From the NCBI GenBank assembly GCA_963970005.1, contig CAXAMN010021374.1, forward strand, positions 395,285 to 459,284: 64,000 nucleotides of DNA. The letters are read 5' to 3'. Made by a program: the position numbers and the translations under genes. A model generated the notes under the pieces. That model was not told where the DNA came from. It ran no database searches and worked only from the letters and a program-made list of their open reading frames with translations. This document shows, one piece after another, positions 25,998 through 34,682 of this stretch. Within the stretch, counting starts at the first letter, position 1, and the number at the start of each line of letters is the position of its first letter. This stretch comes from Durusdinium trenchii. Its lineage: Eukaryota; Sar; Dinophyceae; Suessiales; Symbiodiniaceae.

Positions 25998-26430
25998 TTT
26001 TTTTTGCACGAGTGGAGCCGCCGTACGTGCAGGAAATGCACAGGTCAGCTTATGTTGTTTTTGGGTGAATCTCCTGTAAAGTCGAAAACAACAAGCAACA
26101 CAAACCACGCAAACCAAAAACCGAAACAAACAACAAACGAGGAAAGAAAGGAGATTCAACTTTGTACATGCAAGGGTGAGATCAAAGGTGAAACGGTGAG
26201 ACTACTTTGATGTTGTTGGGCAATGAATTAAGGCAAAAGGTTCCAATGGCGAAGTGTAATAGCTTGCAGTCAAGACTGAGGGAGGCAAAAGGCCTGTTGT
26301 GGTAGCTCGTAATGTCTGCCGTGCGCCTTGGGTGGCTGTACAACGGTTGTAGACCACCTGTTGATCAACTGCTAAGCCAGTGCTCGAATGTCAAGAGGAA
26401 GCACGAATGTTGCCGGTGGCCGTGGAAACA
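25998..26430 (-). mobile_element. 3' tail of a decayed minus-strand retrocopy (copy 2)
   Basis: Same layout as copy 1. Poly-A tail of 8 (T-run 25998-26005), preceded on the minus strand by GTACGGCGGCTCCACTCGTG. The stem TGAATCTCCT/AGGAGATTCA (26066-26075 with 26149-26158) is perfect over 10 bp and encloses a GT-rich (sense) loop. The segment with ACGTGACAAGCGAAA near 26450 also occurs at 22260 in copy 1, confirming the relation. Confidence 0.6.
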
Positions 26431-27142
26431 GTGAAGCACTCAAGCTCTAACGTGACAAGCGAAACCCGCGACCTTGACCGCGGTTTCCGCATTGGCTTGC
26501 TTTCCTGTTTGTTGGAAATAGCTTTGAAGCTTTTGGGAACTGGGGGCAGGGAACTGGGACAGGGAACTGGGGCAGGGAACTGGGGGCAGCAAACTGAACT
26601 TGGGAGAGGAAAGTGGAGACTGGGGGCAGGGAACTGGGACAGGGAACTGCACACAGGCAGGGGGCCGTGCCACAAAGGATGCGGCTCCATGGCAGCTGCA
26701 AAAGCTGCAGTGAAGGCCTGGACGTTGGCCGTGCCTGCTGGAAAGTTTCCCTCTACCTCAGGGAATATGGCCTCTTTGCTGCAAGTATGTATTGCGCACA
26801 CACTGTGCAAAAGGGCAGCGAGTACTTGGAGAGCACCTGGGATGCCTTGCGTTGCATGTTGACTGGGCATGCCAGGTCAGTGGCTCTGCTGTATGCAACA
26901 TTCGCGCGCGTAGAGCACTCATTGTCAAAGTCCGCTTGACGCCCACTTCCGCTCAGGAAGTTGGATCGCCCATGAAGAATGATGCAGTGTCTTCTGGTAG
27001 GTAGCTGAACCCTGGTAGTTAGTTCGGTTTGTCCTTTGCGGCTTCGTACTTGCGTTAGCTGTGTCCTGTTGTTCTTTGCAGCAATTACCCCTTGCGGTAT
27101 CCTCAGATACCGTCTTGGGAGTTTTGTCCTTTGCTCAATCAA
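26431..27142 (-). pseudogene. fragment of the helicase C-terminal domain
   Basis: Minus-strand pieces match the end of the helicase ORF. HCIILHGRSNFLSGSGRQAD with STRANVAYSRATDLACPVNM corresponds to HCIVIHGDSTFLSGEGRNLD and FTRANVAYSRATDLTILACP. Next come PGALQVLAALLHSVCAIHT and PHPLWHGPLPVC. A GGGAACTGGG minisatellite then interrupts, after which a piece that belongs earlier in the protein reappears (GKQANAETAVKVAG), so the fragment is rearranged. It carries SF1 motif VI (NVAYSRATD) but no ATPase motifs. Clearly dead. Confidence 0.75.
26535..26655. repeat. GGGAACTGGGRCA minisatellite
   Basis: Units of GGGAACTGGGGGCA or GGGAACTGGGACA. The same unit occurs at 29708-29945 (opposite strand), 30805-30945 and 45806-45955. 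Proline-rich ORFs on the minus strand here are repeat artefacts. Confidence 0.85.
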
Positions 27143-27165
27143 CTAAGCGGTAGCCTCAGCTACCG
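27095..27165. repeat. two CTCA-loop palindromes
   Basis: CGGTATC-CTCA-GATACCG (27095-27112) and CGGTAGC-CTCA-GCTACCG (27148-27165). Same loop and flank (CGTCTT), one compensated base pair different (T-A against G-C). They lie at the junction between the helicase fragment and the copia gag fragment. Confidence 0.8.
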
Positions 27166-27412
27166 TCTTAGCTGGCTTCGTTAGGTTTTTTCGTCTCGGA
27201 TCTTCATTAACTTGCCTTACGCAAGTTTTGTCAAAAACCTTGTCATGCTTGATAAGGAACCTTGCTGCCTCATTGCCCAAGCTATGATCTTGACCTTCTG
27301 CACTTGGACTCATTGGAAAAGTCTGAGGTCCAGGGCTCACTCCAAGAGGACTCGTGGCTTCAGCCGGCGGTCCAAGCGTCACAGCTGGACTCGCTGGAGT
27401 CGTATTCTCCAT
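27143..27412 (-). pseudogene. copia gag N-terminal fragment
   Basis: Minus-strand frame from ATG at 27412, MENTTPASPAVTLGPPAE, then MSPSAEGQDHSLGNE. The last part matches the gag start of the element at 33.3-44.3 kb (MSPSAEGQDHASVV at 42634). It is cut off after about 89 codons, where helicase fragment sequence begins. Together with the LTR at 27511 this is the 5' end of a copia element whose remainder has been lost. Confidence 0.7.
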
Positions 27413-27495
27413 GGCTCACAAAAACGGCTCAGAGAAAACCCTACAAACAGTTCTCCTTTCTCTCAAAGCGTCTGCCCCTCACCCTTAGGATCCTC

Positions 27496-27510
27496 GGGGC
27501 TCCGCTACCA
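27496..27510 (-). promoter_or_regulatory. copia primer-binding site
   Basis: Directly inside the LTR the minus strand reads TGGTAGCGGAGC, complementary to a tRNA 3' end (TACCA). Plant copia elements use a very similar TGGTATCAGAGC from initiator methionine tRNA, so the same primer is likely. The identical 12-mer occurs at 42818-42829 and, on the plus strand, at 60557. Confidence 0.6.
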
Positions 27511-27931
27511 TGTGAAAACACGGAAGCGTTAGCGAACCCTTTTTGAATCCCGCTCTTGAGCCAAACATAACAGTCGGTTTGACTGTATGTCTGTTCGTCC
27601 ACTCTTCTCTGAAGAGGTCTGACTGGTCACAGTCGTCCAAAACATACTAAAAGTACAAGAAAGCATCTCCAAACACTCTCAAGCAAAGCTAGGCTATACA
27701 CAGCTCATCCAAAGCACTACAGCTCTATACTTAGGGCTTCTCTAGACATGCTCCTAGCCACTTCTGGTCACATTCCACTTAGTCCTGCTAAGGTGGTCAA
27801 AGTGAACACACTCCAAGGAGGAAGATCCCTACTCAGCTCCAATCGCAAGGACAGAAAACGAAAAAGTTCCACTAGACAGAGGTACTAGGTGATCCACACG
27901 CTGTACAGGCGTGCTACCCACACTTTTCACA
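27511..27931 (-). mobile_element. copia LTR, copy A (5' LTR remnant)
   Basis: 421 bp with ends TGTGAAAA and TTTTCACA, nearly identical in length and sequence to the LTR at 33304-33725. PBS and gag start adjoin on the inner side, so it is a 5' LTR in minus orientation. The outer side abuts the LRR-A pseudogene directly. It contains a spliced-leader-like 11-mer (TTTGGCTCAAG, minus strand, 27555-27565). Confidence 0.85.
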
Positions 27932-28829
27932 TAACCCTGCATGTATGGCCAGAGCCACATGCCATTGTCATCGTTTTGGCTACGCTTGCGGGCAATGAAT
28001 ACCACATGCCTGCAAACCTAGCCCACTATGAAGACCTCTTGCAATCTGAAGAGGACATCGTCAGTTTTTTGCCAACTGCTTCCGACTTGGAGGTTTTTGG
28101 CTGCGAACTTGACCTCATTGTCTCAGACACGCAGCTGCCCTTGCAACATCCCATGCACTCTACGCTGAAAAAACACAGCAGGCTTCAAGTGATTGTCCGA
28201 CCCTGCATGGAGGAAGGGCACACAGACTGGCAGTTCCAAGATAGCGATAGGGAGGGATATCCCAAGGCAGTTCGAGTCCCAATTGATGCTAGAAAGGAAG
28301 TACCAGATAGGGCTTTCTACTCAGCACCAATGCTCCGTCATGTCGAGGTGGTGTCAGGAGTCACACAAATAGGATCGGCTGCTTAGCAAAGCTGCCATCA
28401 GCTGCAGATTGTGAAGCTGCCGCCCTCGGTCGTCTGTCTCCAGGATGGCGTCTTTCAAGGCTGTTATGTGCTTAGGCAAGTCGCAGCCCCGGGGTGTGTC
28501 CAGTTTGGTAGGAGAGGCAGCGGGGTAGGTACTGTGAATGAAGCCACAAATGAGCTGGCTGCAGGAGCGCAGCTGGGCCCGTTTGCTTTCGAGAGCTGCC
28601 TTGCACTCACGTCCGTCACCTTTGCCATGGATATTGTGTTGTCTTGGTCGACATTTGGCTGCCGCCAAAGCTGCAACGAAGGAAGCCTTCCTCTGTTGCA
28701 CATCACCTCGGGAGGATAGAGTTGCTCCCGCCGCGGGATACGGACTCGGATGCCTTTGGTGAAGAACTCCACAAAGAGCTTTCCTCACCAGGCACGCCAA
28801 ACGCCAGCAACAAAGCTGGTCCTCGGTGA
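27932..28829 (+). pseudogene. LRR-A pseudogene, copy 2
   Basis: Plus-strand relative of 55453-56700, lacking the start codon because the copia LTR abuts it. The N-terminal domain is kept (VIVLATLAGNEYHMPANLAH; SDLEVFGCELDLIVSDTQLP), then the linker GYPKAVRVPIDARKEVPDRA and LRR_5 units. TAG at 28384-28386 replaces the tryptophan of the AWQSC motif. After FAFESCLALTSVTFAMD a deletion removes the middle repeats, and the C-terminal DTSDAF-like segment (LLPPRDTDSDAFGEELHKEL) appears in another frame near 28725-28790. Confidence 0.75.
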
Positions 28830-29690
28830 GTGCCTCAGCACTTGTCCTGGGCAAAGGAGCTCCGACCCAGTTGACCTCATGCTCGTGTGTCCACACACAC
28901 ATCAAGCAAGGTGCTGCATGCAGCAATGTAGTTAGCAGGCAGAAAGCTGACCAATTGCGCTCTTACGCGCAGCACATCACGAACTGCTGGTTGTATTGCC
29001 AGGGAAGCACCCTCCCGCCAAAGCTCACCTGTTTTGGGATCCGTGCAATTCGTGGCTGTGCACAATTCCCGACATTCACACGACTGAACGCAGAGATTCG
29101 GCCAAGGTTGACAAGATGAGGACAGTAACCTCCCAATGAGCCACAACTTTGAGCGAGAAGAGTGGAGTCATCAGAGACACTGACTCGGAGGTCTTTCATG
29201 CAAAGCTGCGTAAAGGGCTTTACTAACAGTACATCCCGCGTCATGTGTGACGGGCCTTTCCTCGGTGAGTGCCTCAGCACTTGCCCCAGGCAAAGGAGCT
29301 TCCAGTCAGTCACGTTCAGGTTCACAGCTTTGTTTGGCAAGTGGGTTGCACCCTCCACGAGGTTCATGGTGGCATTGTCCTGGCTCAAGCAGGGAGTTCT
29401 TGTGTAAGCCCGAGCCAATGGCAACTCCTAGTGTCTCCAGCCTCAACTCGTCTGGGGAGAAGAACCAAAACAAACCAAAAAACCCAAAACAGACCCAACC
29501 AGAAAGAAGGCAAGGTTCGTGCCTCAAGAAGGCTGAGACAGCCGAAGAAGCGGTGAAACAGAGTGAAACTCACCCGGGGGAACAGAATTGGTTGTCAGTT
29601 TTCACGCCCATTTCAGAGCCCCACTCTTTCATCTAGCATTCTGCCACCTCCGGCCCATGGTTCCACCTGCGCCAGTAGCAAAACACGCTC
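28823..29690. other. non-coding relic region with duplicated palindrome
   Basis: The block CTCGGTGAGTGCCTCAGCAC with TTG and GGCAAAGGAGCT occurs twice (28823 and 29262). Each copy holds a hairpin AGTGC-CTCA-GCACT (28829-28842, 29268-29281). A/C-rich sequence at 29464-29500 (AACAAACCAAAAAACCC) resembles the loop of the retrocopy 3' tails, and GGCTCAAGCAGG at 29380 resembles the leader end. ORFs here have no recognisable content. Confidence 0.4.
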
Positions 29691-29699
29691 TCGACGACG

Positions 29700-30950
29700 C
29701 AAAGTAGTGCCCAGTTCCCAGTTCCAGTTCCCTGTCCCCAGTTCCCTGTCCCAAGTTCCCTGTCCCCAGTTTGCCCAGTTCCCTGCCAGTTCCCTGTCCG
29801 TTCCCTGCCTGCCCAAGTTCCCTGTCCCAGTTCCCTCCCTGTCCCAAGTTCCCTGTCCCCAGTTTGCTGCCCCCCAGTTCCCTGCCCCCCAGTTCCCTGT
29901 CCCCAGTTCCCTGTCCCAAGTTCCCTGTCCCCATTTTGCTGCCCCCACGACTTGAGGCTCTACATACAGTAGTTGGAGATCAGCCTCGTCTGAGATCCAC
30001 CTGTAGGCCTTGATCAGCGACTTGAGGTTCTACATAGTTGGAGATCAGCCTCGTCTGAGATCCACCTGTAGGCCTTGATCAGCGACTTGAGGGCTTACAT
30101 AGTTGGAGAATAAAATCAGGAAGCATGAAGTGAAAACGCCGCCCTCAAAGATACAACATTAAATCATTAGGGATTAAGTGAAAACGCCGCCCTCAATGAT
30201 GGCCCCAAGTCAGCTGCTTTGCAGGAGAGGATGTTCTGGCAGTTCTGTAACCCAAGCTTTTGTTAATTCATCATTGAGGGCGGCGTTCTCACTTAACCAC
30301 TAATGATTTAATGCTGCATCTTTGAGGGCGGCGTTTTCACTGCTTGCTTCCTGATTTGACTTGGCGTTTTTTCTTAATGCTTGGTCTGAGATCAGCTGTG
30401 TCTGAGATCAGCGAGAACACCATTTTTGAGCACGGTGGTTGTTTTTTCGTCATGCTTGGTCTGAGATCAGCTGTGTTTGAGATCAGCGAGAACACCATTT
30501 TTGACGGTGGTTGGTTTTTTCTTAATGCTTGGTCTGAGATCAGCTGTGTCTGAGATCAGCGGGAACACCATTTTTGAGCACGGTGGTTGTTTTTTTCTTC
30601 ATGCTTGGTCTGAGATCAGCTGTGTTTGAGATCAGCGGGAACACCATTTTTGAGCACGGTGGTTGTTTTTTCTTAATGCTTGGTCTGAGCTGTGTCTGAG
30701 ATCAGCGGGAACACCATTTTTGTAGAACCTCAAGTCGCTGATCAAGGCCTACAGGTGGATCTCAGACGAGGCTGATCTCCAACTGTGTGTAGAGCCTCAA
30801 GTCGTGGGGGCAGCAAGATGGGGACAGGGAACTTGGGACAGGGAACTGGGGGCAGGGAAGTGGGGGCAGGGAACTGGGACAGGGAAGGGGGGGGGGAGCG
30901 GGGGGGGGGGAACGGGGGCAGGGAAGGGGGGGGTGAGGGGTAAGTTCCCC
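29700..30950. mobile_element. foldback element with long compound inverted repeats
   Basis: Outer arms 29708-30005 and 30722-30945 are inverted copies: a GGGAACTGGGRCA minisatellite, then the block with CGACTTGAGG, GGAGATCAGCCTCGTCTGAG and CTTGATCAGCGACTTGAGG. Inner arms 30115-30207 and 30268-30358 are inverted copies with AACGCCGCCCTCA twice each. Between the right arms lie five tandem 75-bp repeats. The centre (30208-30267) is single-copy. There is no transposase ORF, so it would be non-autonomous. No clear target duplication was found. A truncated relative lies at 59643-59914. Confidence 0.8.
30377..30721. repeat. 75-bp tandem repeat inside the foldback element
   Basis: Five units beginning ATGCTTGGTCTGAG at 30377, 30452, 30525, 30601 and 30676 (period 73-76). 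Each contains GAGATCAGCTGTGT, GAACACCATTTTTGA and CACGGTGGTTG. Confidence 0.9.
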
Positions 30951-31540
30951 CAGAAGTGGCAGTTGGCTTAACTGGACCTGATCGAAACACCAAGCAGTCA
31001 AACAAGTGCGGTCGGTGTGCGAGCTGCGGCGAAGCACACCTTTTCTATGGCAGTGAATGCAGTATTGGGCTGCTAAGTCTTGAGCCAAATGAATTATGTC
31101 GAAAGCGGACTGAAGAGCTACAGACTAGTGTATGTACAAGAACAGGCGCTACACAAGTATAGCGTAGACACGCCTAGGGGGACCTAGGACCCTACTAAAC
31201 ACAAAACAGACACAAATTTTCTTCGCGTCGAAGCTTACGATCTCTAAAGTACAAAAGGGTTCGCAAAAGAATGCAAATGAATTACAAAAGTTCTGTCTTC
31301 GCAGAACTCGACCGTAGATGCCATTCTGGCTCATCTAGGTTGCGTCAGATAATCTTTACAAATCTACGAAAGGCATACTTGCTGCATCGAACGTTCCGGA
31401 ATGTCGGAAATCTTCTTTCTCAAGTCAAATCATCAAGTTGAAGTCAAATCTATAAGGCCTTTAGTTTAGATATATCTGGGTCATTTAAACTGCATTTAGC
31501 TTTGTGGCATTTACCTGTAGTCGGCCGGAATATCGGCTTT
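30951..31540. other. non-coding spacer with one spliced-leader-like site
   Basis: No gene seen. The minus strand at 31079-31090 reads ATTTGGCTCAAG, the last bases of the spliced leader. Confidence 0.4.
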
Positions 31541-32510
31541 TCAAAGACTACTGCCTTGGCTGAGCTCTAGCCGACATATCGGCTTCTTAGAGCAGAGACT
31601 ACCTACCAGTCCCTGTAGCCTCGGTAACCGGTGTTCCAAGATGAAGAAGATGAACCGGTATACCACCATGAGCTTGACGCTCCCGAGGACCAGGGCTGGT
31701 GCCAGCCAGCTTGGCGATGTGGTACGTGTCCTCTCCGAGTTCCACTTGCTTGGATGCCGCTTGCGAAAAAGCACCCCTGAGGCAATCCTGCCTGCGGGGA
31801 GGTGAGTGCGCCACTATCCACCACTGCTCGCACATGAGGTGGGGACAGGTGGGCTAGTTTAGCACATTCTTCGAAGCACACTGACTGATGATGGCTCCAA
31901 TCGCTGGACGGCTGCCTCGACGATGTTGCCGACGCTCTCCAGCGCACAAACATTCAGAGAATTCTCGAACACCAAACTCCACACATCCGGGCATTTCGGC
32001 TGCCTGCAGAGAGTAACATCCCTGGAAAACTGCATTTCCCAACGTTACCACCGTGTCCGGTAGCTTGACGATCCGCGCGGAGTGGCAATACCGCCACGCT
32101 TGCGGGCTGATTGCGCTAAAGCCATCATCTAAGCAGGCGTGGCGGACTCGCGTGGTCGAGTGGAAGGCCTTGGCTTCAAGGATACCTGATTCGAGACAGG
32201 GACTCGAATCGCCTTCGGGCAGTCTTCATAATCAAGCCCTGGAGGGGCTTGTTGTTCTCCAGACTCCGAAAGCACTCATGCACGATGAGACAAAGTGATT
32301 GGTGTTCCATAGTTCTTCTTGCACAGGGTCTTGAAGTGCCACCTGAGCATCCGCATTGAGTGGGGTGAGTTCACACCCAAACGTTTCGATGGGACTAATG
32401 CACGGCAGGTGCTCAACTAGGTGCTCCTCCAACATTTCCCACGTGTGGTAGATGCTGACAGGGACCTGTAGCTGTATCACCGCACCAGCAAGTGTGGTGA
32501 GGTACAGTCG
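31541..32510 (-). pseudogene. LRR-A pseudogene, copy 3
   Basis: Minus-strand, heavily frameshifted. The N-terminal domain LYLTTLAGAVIQLQVPVSIY with PCISPIETFGCELTPL aligns with the intact LRR-A domain. Then RIVKLPDTVVTLGNAVFQGC and MPGCVEFGVREFSECLCA, then LPQGCFFASGIQ (against LPEGAFCGAGIE). At least three frame changes. Upstream, 32530-33140 on the minus strand holds Cys-rich unrelated frames and the spliced-leader-like site at 33144. Confidence 0.65.
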
Positions 32511-33303
32511 AAGTTAGCTGTCTTCCCAGTCAGCCTGCTGTGCTTGGCACACGGTTCTGCTTGCGTCTTCTGCCATATGGGGGAACTGTCACGCTGTTGG
32601 CAGCCCTCTCTTGCAGTCCTCGCAGGCAGCGCCTTGAGCCGAGAGGCGGGCAGCGCCCTGCAGTGGTATCCCTGCCTGCCAGGTGCAACATGGGCAGCGT
32701 CCGGAGAAACGGTAAACAGTAGTTGCCTGCGGGCAACCTGCCCTGCAATACTTCCGACAGCATCTTGGGATGGGGCTCCTTTGAGCTGCTTTTGCACCCT
32801 TCTGTGGTGTTCCCACCACTCAGGAGTGTGACACCTGCTGAGAGGGTGTCTGTGCAGTCTGTCCCACAGCAGTGGCTGGTGACTGATGTCAAGATGAGAG
32901 CTACAATACGTGACGGCTCCTACCCCTTAATTTGGTGAGCAGCGACAGCATCTTGGGATACCGCCGGGCCTACCTGCACTGCCTTTCAGAACGTGGGTTC
33001 GTTTCTATGGCACAGGATCGTCTTCACTGTGGTCCTGCTTTACTGGCGGCTGGACGCGGAGGTTTGTACAGAGGAAATCTCTTCTCTTTAAGAGAGATCC
33101 TTGATCCTCCTGCCCATCAATAAGATGAGTTTGAACCGAAAAGCTTGAGCCAAAGGGGGGCACGGATGTGACCTGTGGGGCCACCCAACAGGTCAACACA
33201 CGCCGACTGGGGAGTACCAAGGTACCGTGTTCATTCACGGTTCGATGGGGACGGGGGCCTTGCAGCAACTCCCCTGCGCCGCGTCGACCTGCAACCTTAG
33301 TTG
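32511..33303. other. upstream region of LRR-A copy 3, no intact gene
   Basis: The segment AGCGACAGCATCTTGGGAT near 32941 has a near-copy near 32757, a local duplication. Short ORFs on both strands have no recognised content. The region ends at a CTTA hairpin (33292-33303) that directly abuts the copia LTR. Confidence 0.4.
33144..33165 (-). other. spliced-leader-like relic
   Basis: Minus strand reads CCGTGCCCCCC then TTTGGCTCAAG. CCGT, GCC and TTTGGCTCAAG match the dinoflagellate leader, with a C-run in the middle. It lies upstream of LRR-A copy 3 in the right orientation for the 5' end of a retrocopy. Confidence 0.55.
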
Positions 33304-33725
33304 TGTGAAAACACGGAAGCGAGTGCGACCCTTTTCTGAATCCCGCTCTTGAGCCAAACATAACAGTCGGTTTGACTGTATGTCTGTTCGTCCTTCTCTT
33401 CTCTGAAGAGGTCTGACTGGTCACAGTCGTCCAAAACATACTAAAAGTACAAGAAAGCATCTCCAAACACTCTCAAGCAAAGCTAGGCTATACACAGCTC
33501 ATCTCAAGCACTACAGCTCTATACTTAGGGCTTCTCTAGACATGCTCCTAGCCACTTCTGGTCACATTCCACTTAGTCCTGCTAAGGTGGTCAAAGCAAA
33601 CACACTCCAAGGAGGAAGATCCCTACTCAGCTCCAACCCCAAGGACAGAAAACGAAAAAGTTCCACTACACAGAGGTACTAGGTGATCCACACACTGTAC
33701 AGGCGTGCTACCTACACTTTTCACA
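33304..33725 (-). mobile_element. copia element, 3' LTR (copy B)
   Basis: 422 bp, TGTGAAAA...TTTTCACA. On its inner side the minus strand reads CCAAGAAGGGG immediately before TGTGAAAAG, a good polypurine tract (33726-33736). It differs from the 5' LTR at 42830-44274 by many substitutions and several indels of 3-9 bp, so the two LTRs are far from identical. It contains TTTGGCTCAAG (minus, 33348-33358). Confidence 0.85.
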
Positions 33726-34682
33726 CCCCTTCTTGGGTCACCTCGTACCTTCTCCTGGTCTTCTTGTCTTCTTCTTCTCTTCAATTCGTTTTCTCTGAGC
33801 AACTAGGGTTCGAGCATCAACTAAGATCTCAACTCCTGTGGTTCGAAATGGTCTCCAGGTCGATCAAACGTCAACGAATCGAGAACAACGAGCTTCAAGC
33901 AAGTTCAAATCAAGATCAACCAATCAACCATGCTTCAACCAAGCAAGCAAAGCAACAAGGATTCAAGTGGTCACCTGACAGGTCAAGTAAACGAAGATTC
34001 CTGAAGACAAAAACCTGTCACATTCCACGTGCCAAAAGCTTCACACAGCATCAAACAGCAAGTGAAAAGGAAACTAGCCAACCCTTGCTAGATACAATCC
34101 CTGGGCTACTGTTCGACTTCCACAGCATGTCTCAAACTTCCAAACCCTTTCTCTTCACTTCAACTGCAACCAATCGACTCGACATCAGATGTCACACGGT
34201 CCAAAGTTCACAGCAATCAAAGGAAGCTAGAACCCCTGCTAGCTACAAACCCCTTTTTACTGTTTGCCATGGTCCCTTGGTGCAAATGCCAATGACATCA
34301 CTGATTCTCACAGTTCTCAACCCTTGATCTCTTCTCTCGCTGAACTCCTGACCTCATCCCTTTTCATCCTGGCAAGTTCAGACATAGCAAAGCACAAAAC
34401 TTCAACCCTTCAAGATCACACACGTGCATGCCCTTGACTCAACAAGAAAACTTGAACAAGACATCAGGAAGTTCAAGTGAAGGTCAACTGAAGTTCAAAC
34501 AGGGTTCAAACTGAATCTCACAAGATCAAATTGAACAACTGCAATTCGAATGTCAAATCCCTCTGAGCAAACCCTTTTTCCACCAAGGTGGGCTGGCCGC
34601 GGTCAACAAAAAATGGCCTTTACACTCGAGCTTCGTAGGATCTTACATCCCCTGAAGTCGAGGCATCTTGATCTCTTCAAGA
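33726..34682 (-). other. copia internal region between extra ORF and 3' LTR
   Basis: About 950 bp inside the element. The first bases are the PPT. The rest is rich in CAA/TCAA on the plus strand and has no convincing minus-strand frame. One plus-strand ORF (33683-34327) crosses the LTR boundary and is antisense to the element, so I do not call it a gene. Confidence 0.5.

Noticed and set aside
26391-26870. Proline-rich ORFs such as those reading VPCPSSLPPVP
   Set aside because: They come from the GGGAACTGGG minisatellite read on the minus strand; the same happens at 29563-30013 and 30742-31088.
32140-32215. tRNA-like A box (TGGTCGAGTGG) and B box (CTCGAATCG) 58 bp apart
   Set aside because: No acceptor stem or clover-leaf can be formed, and the segment lies inside the LRR-A pseudogene homology on the other strand.
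33683-34327. Plus-strand 214-codon ORF starting in the copia LTR
   Set aside because: Antisense to the element, crosses the LTR boundary, rich in Ser/Gln from CAA/TCAA repeats; no support as a gene.
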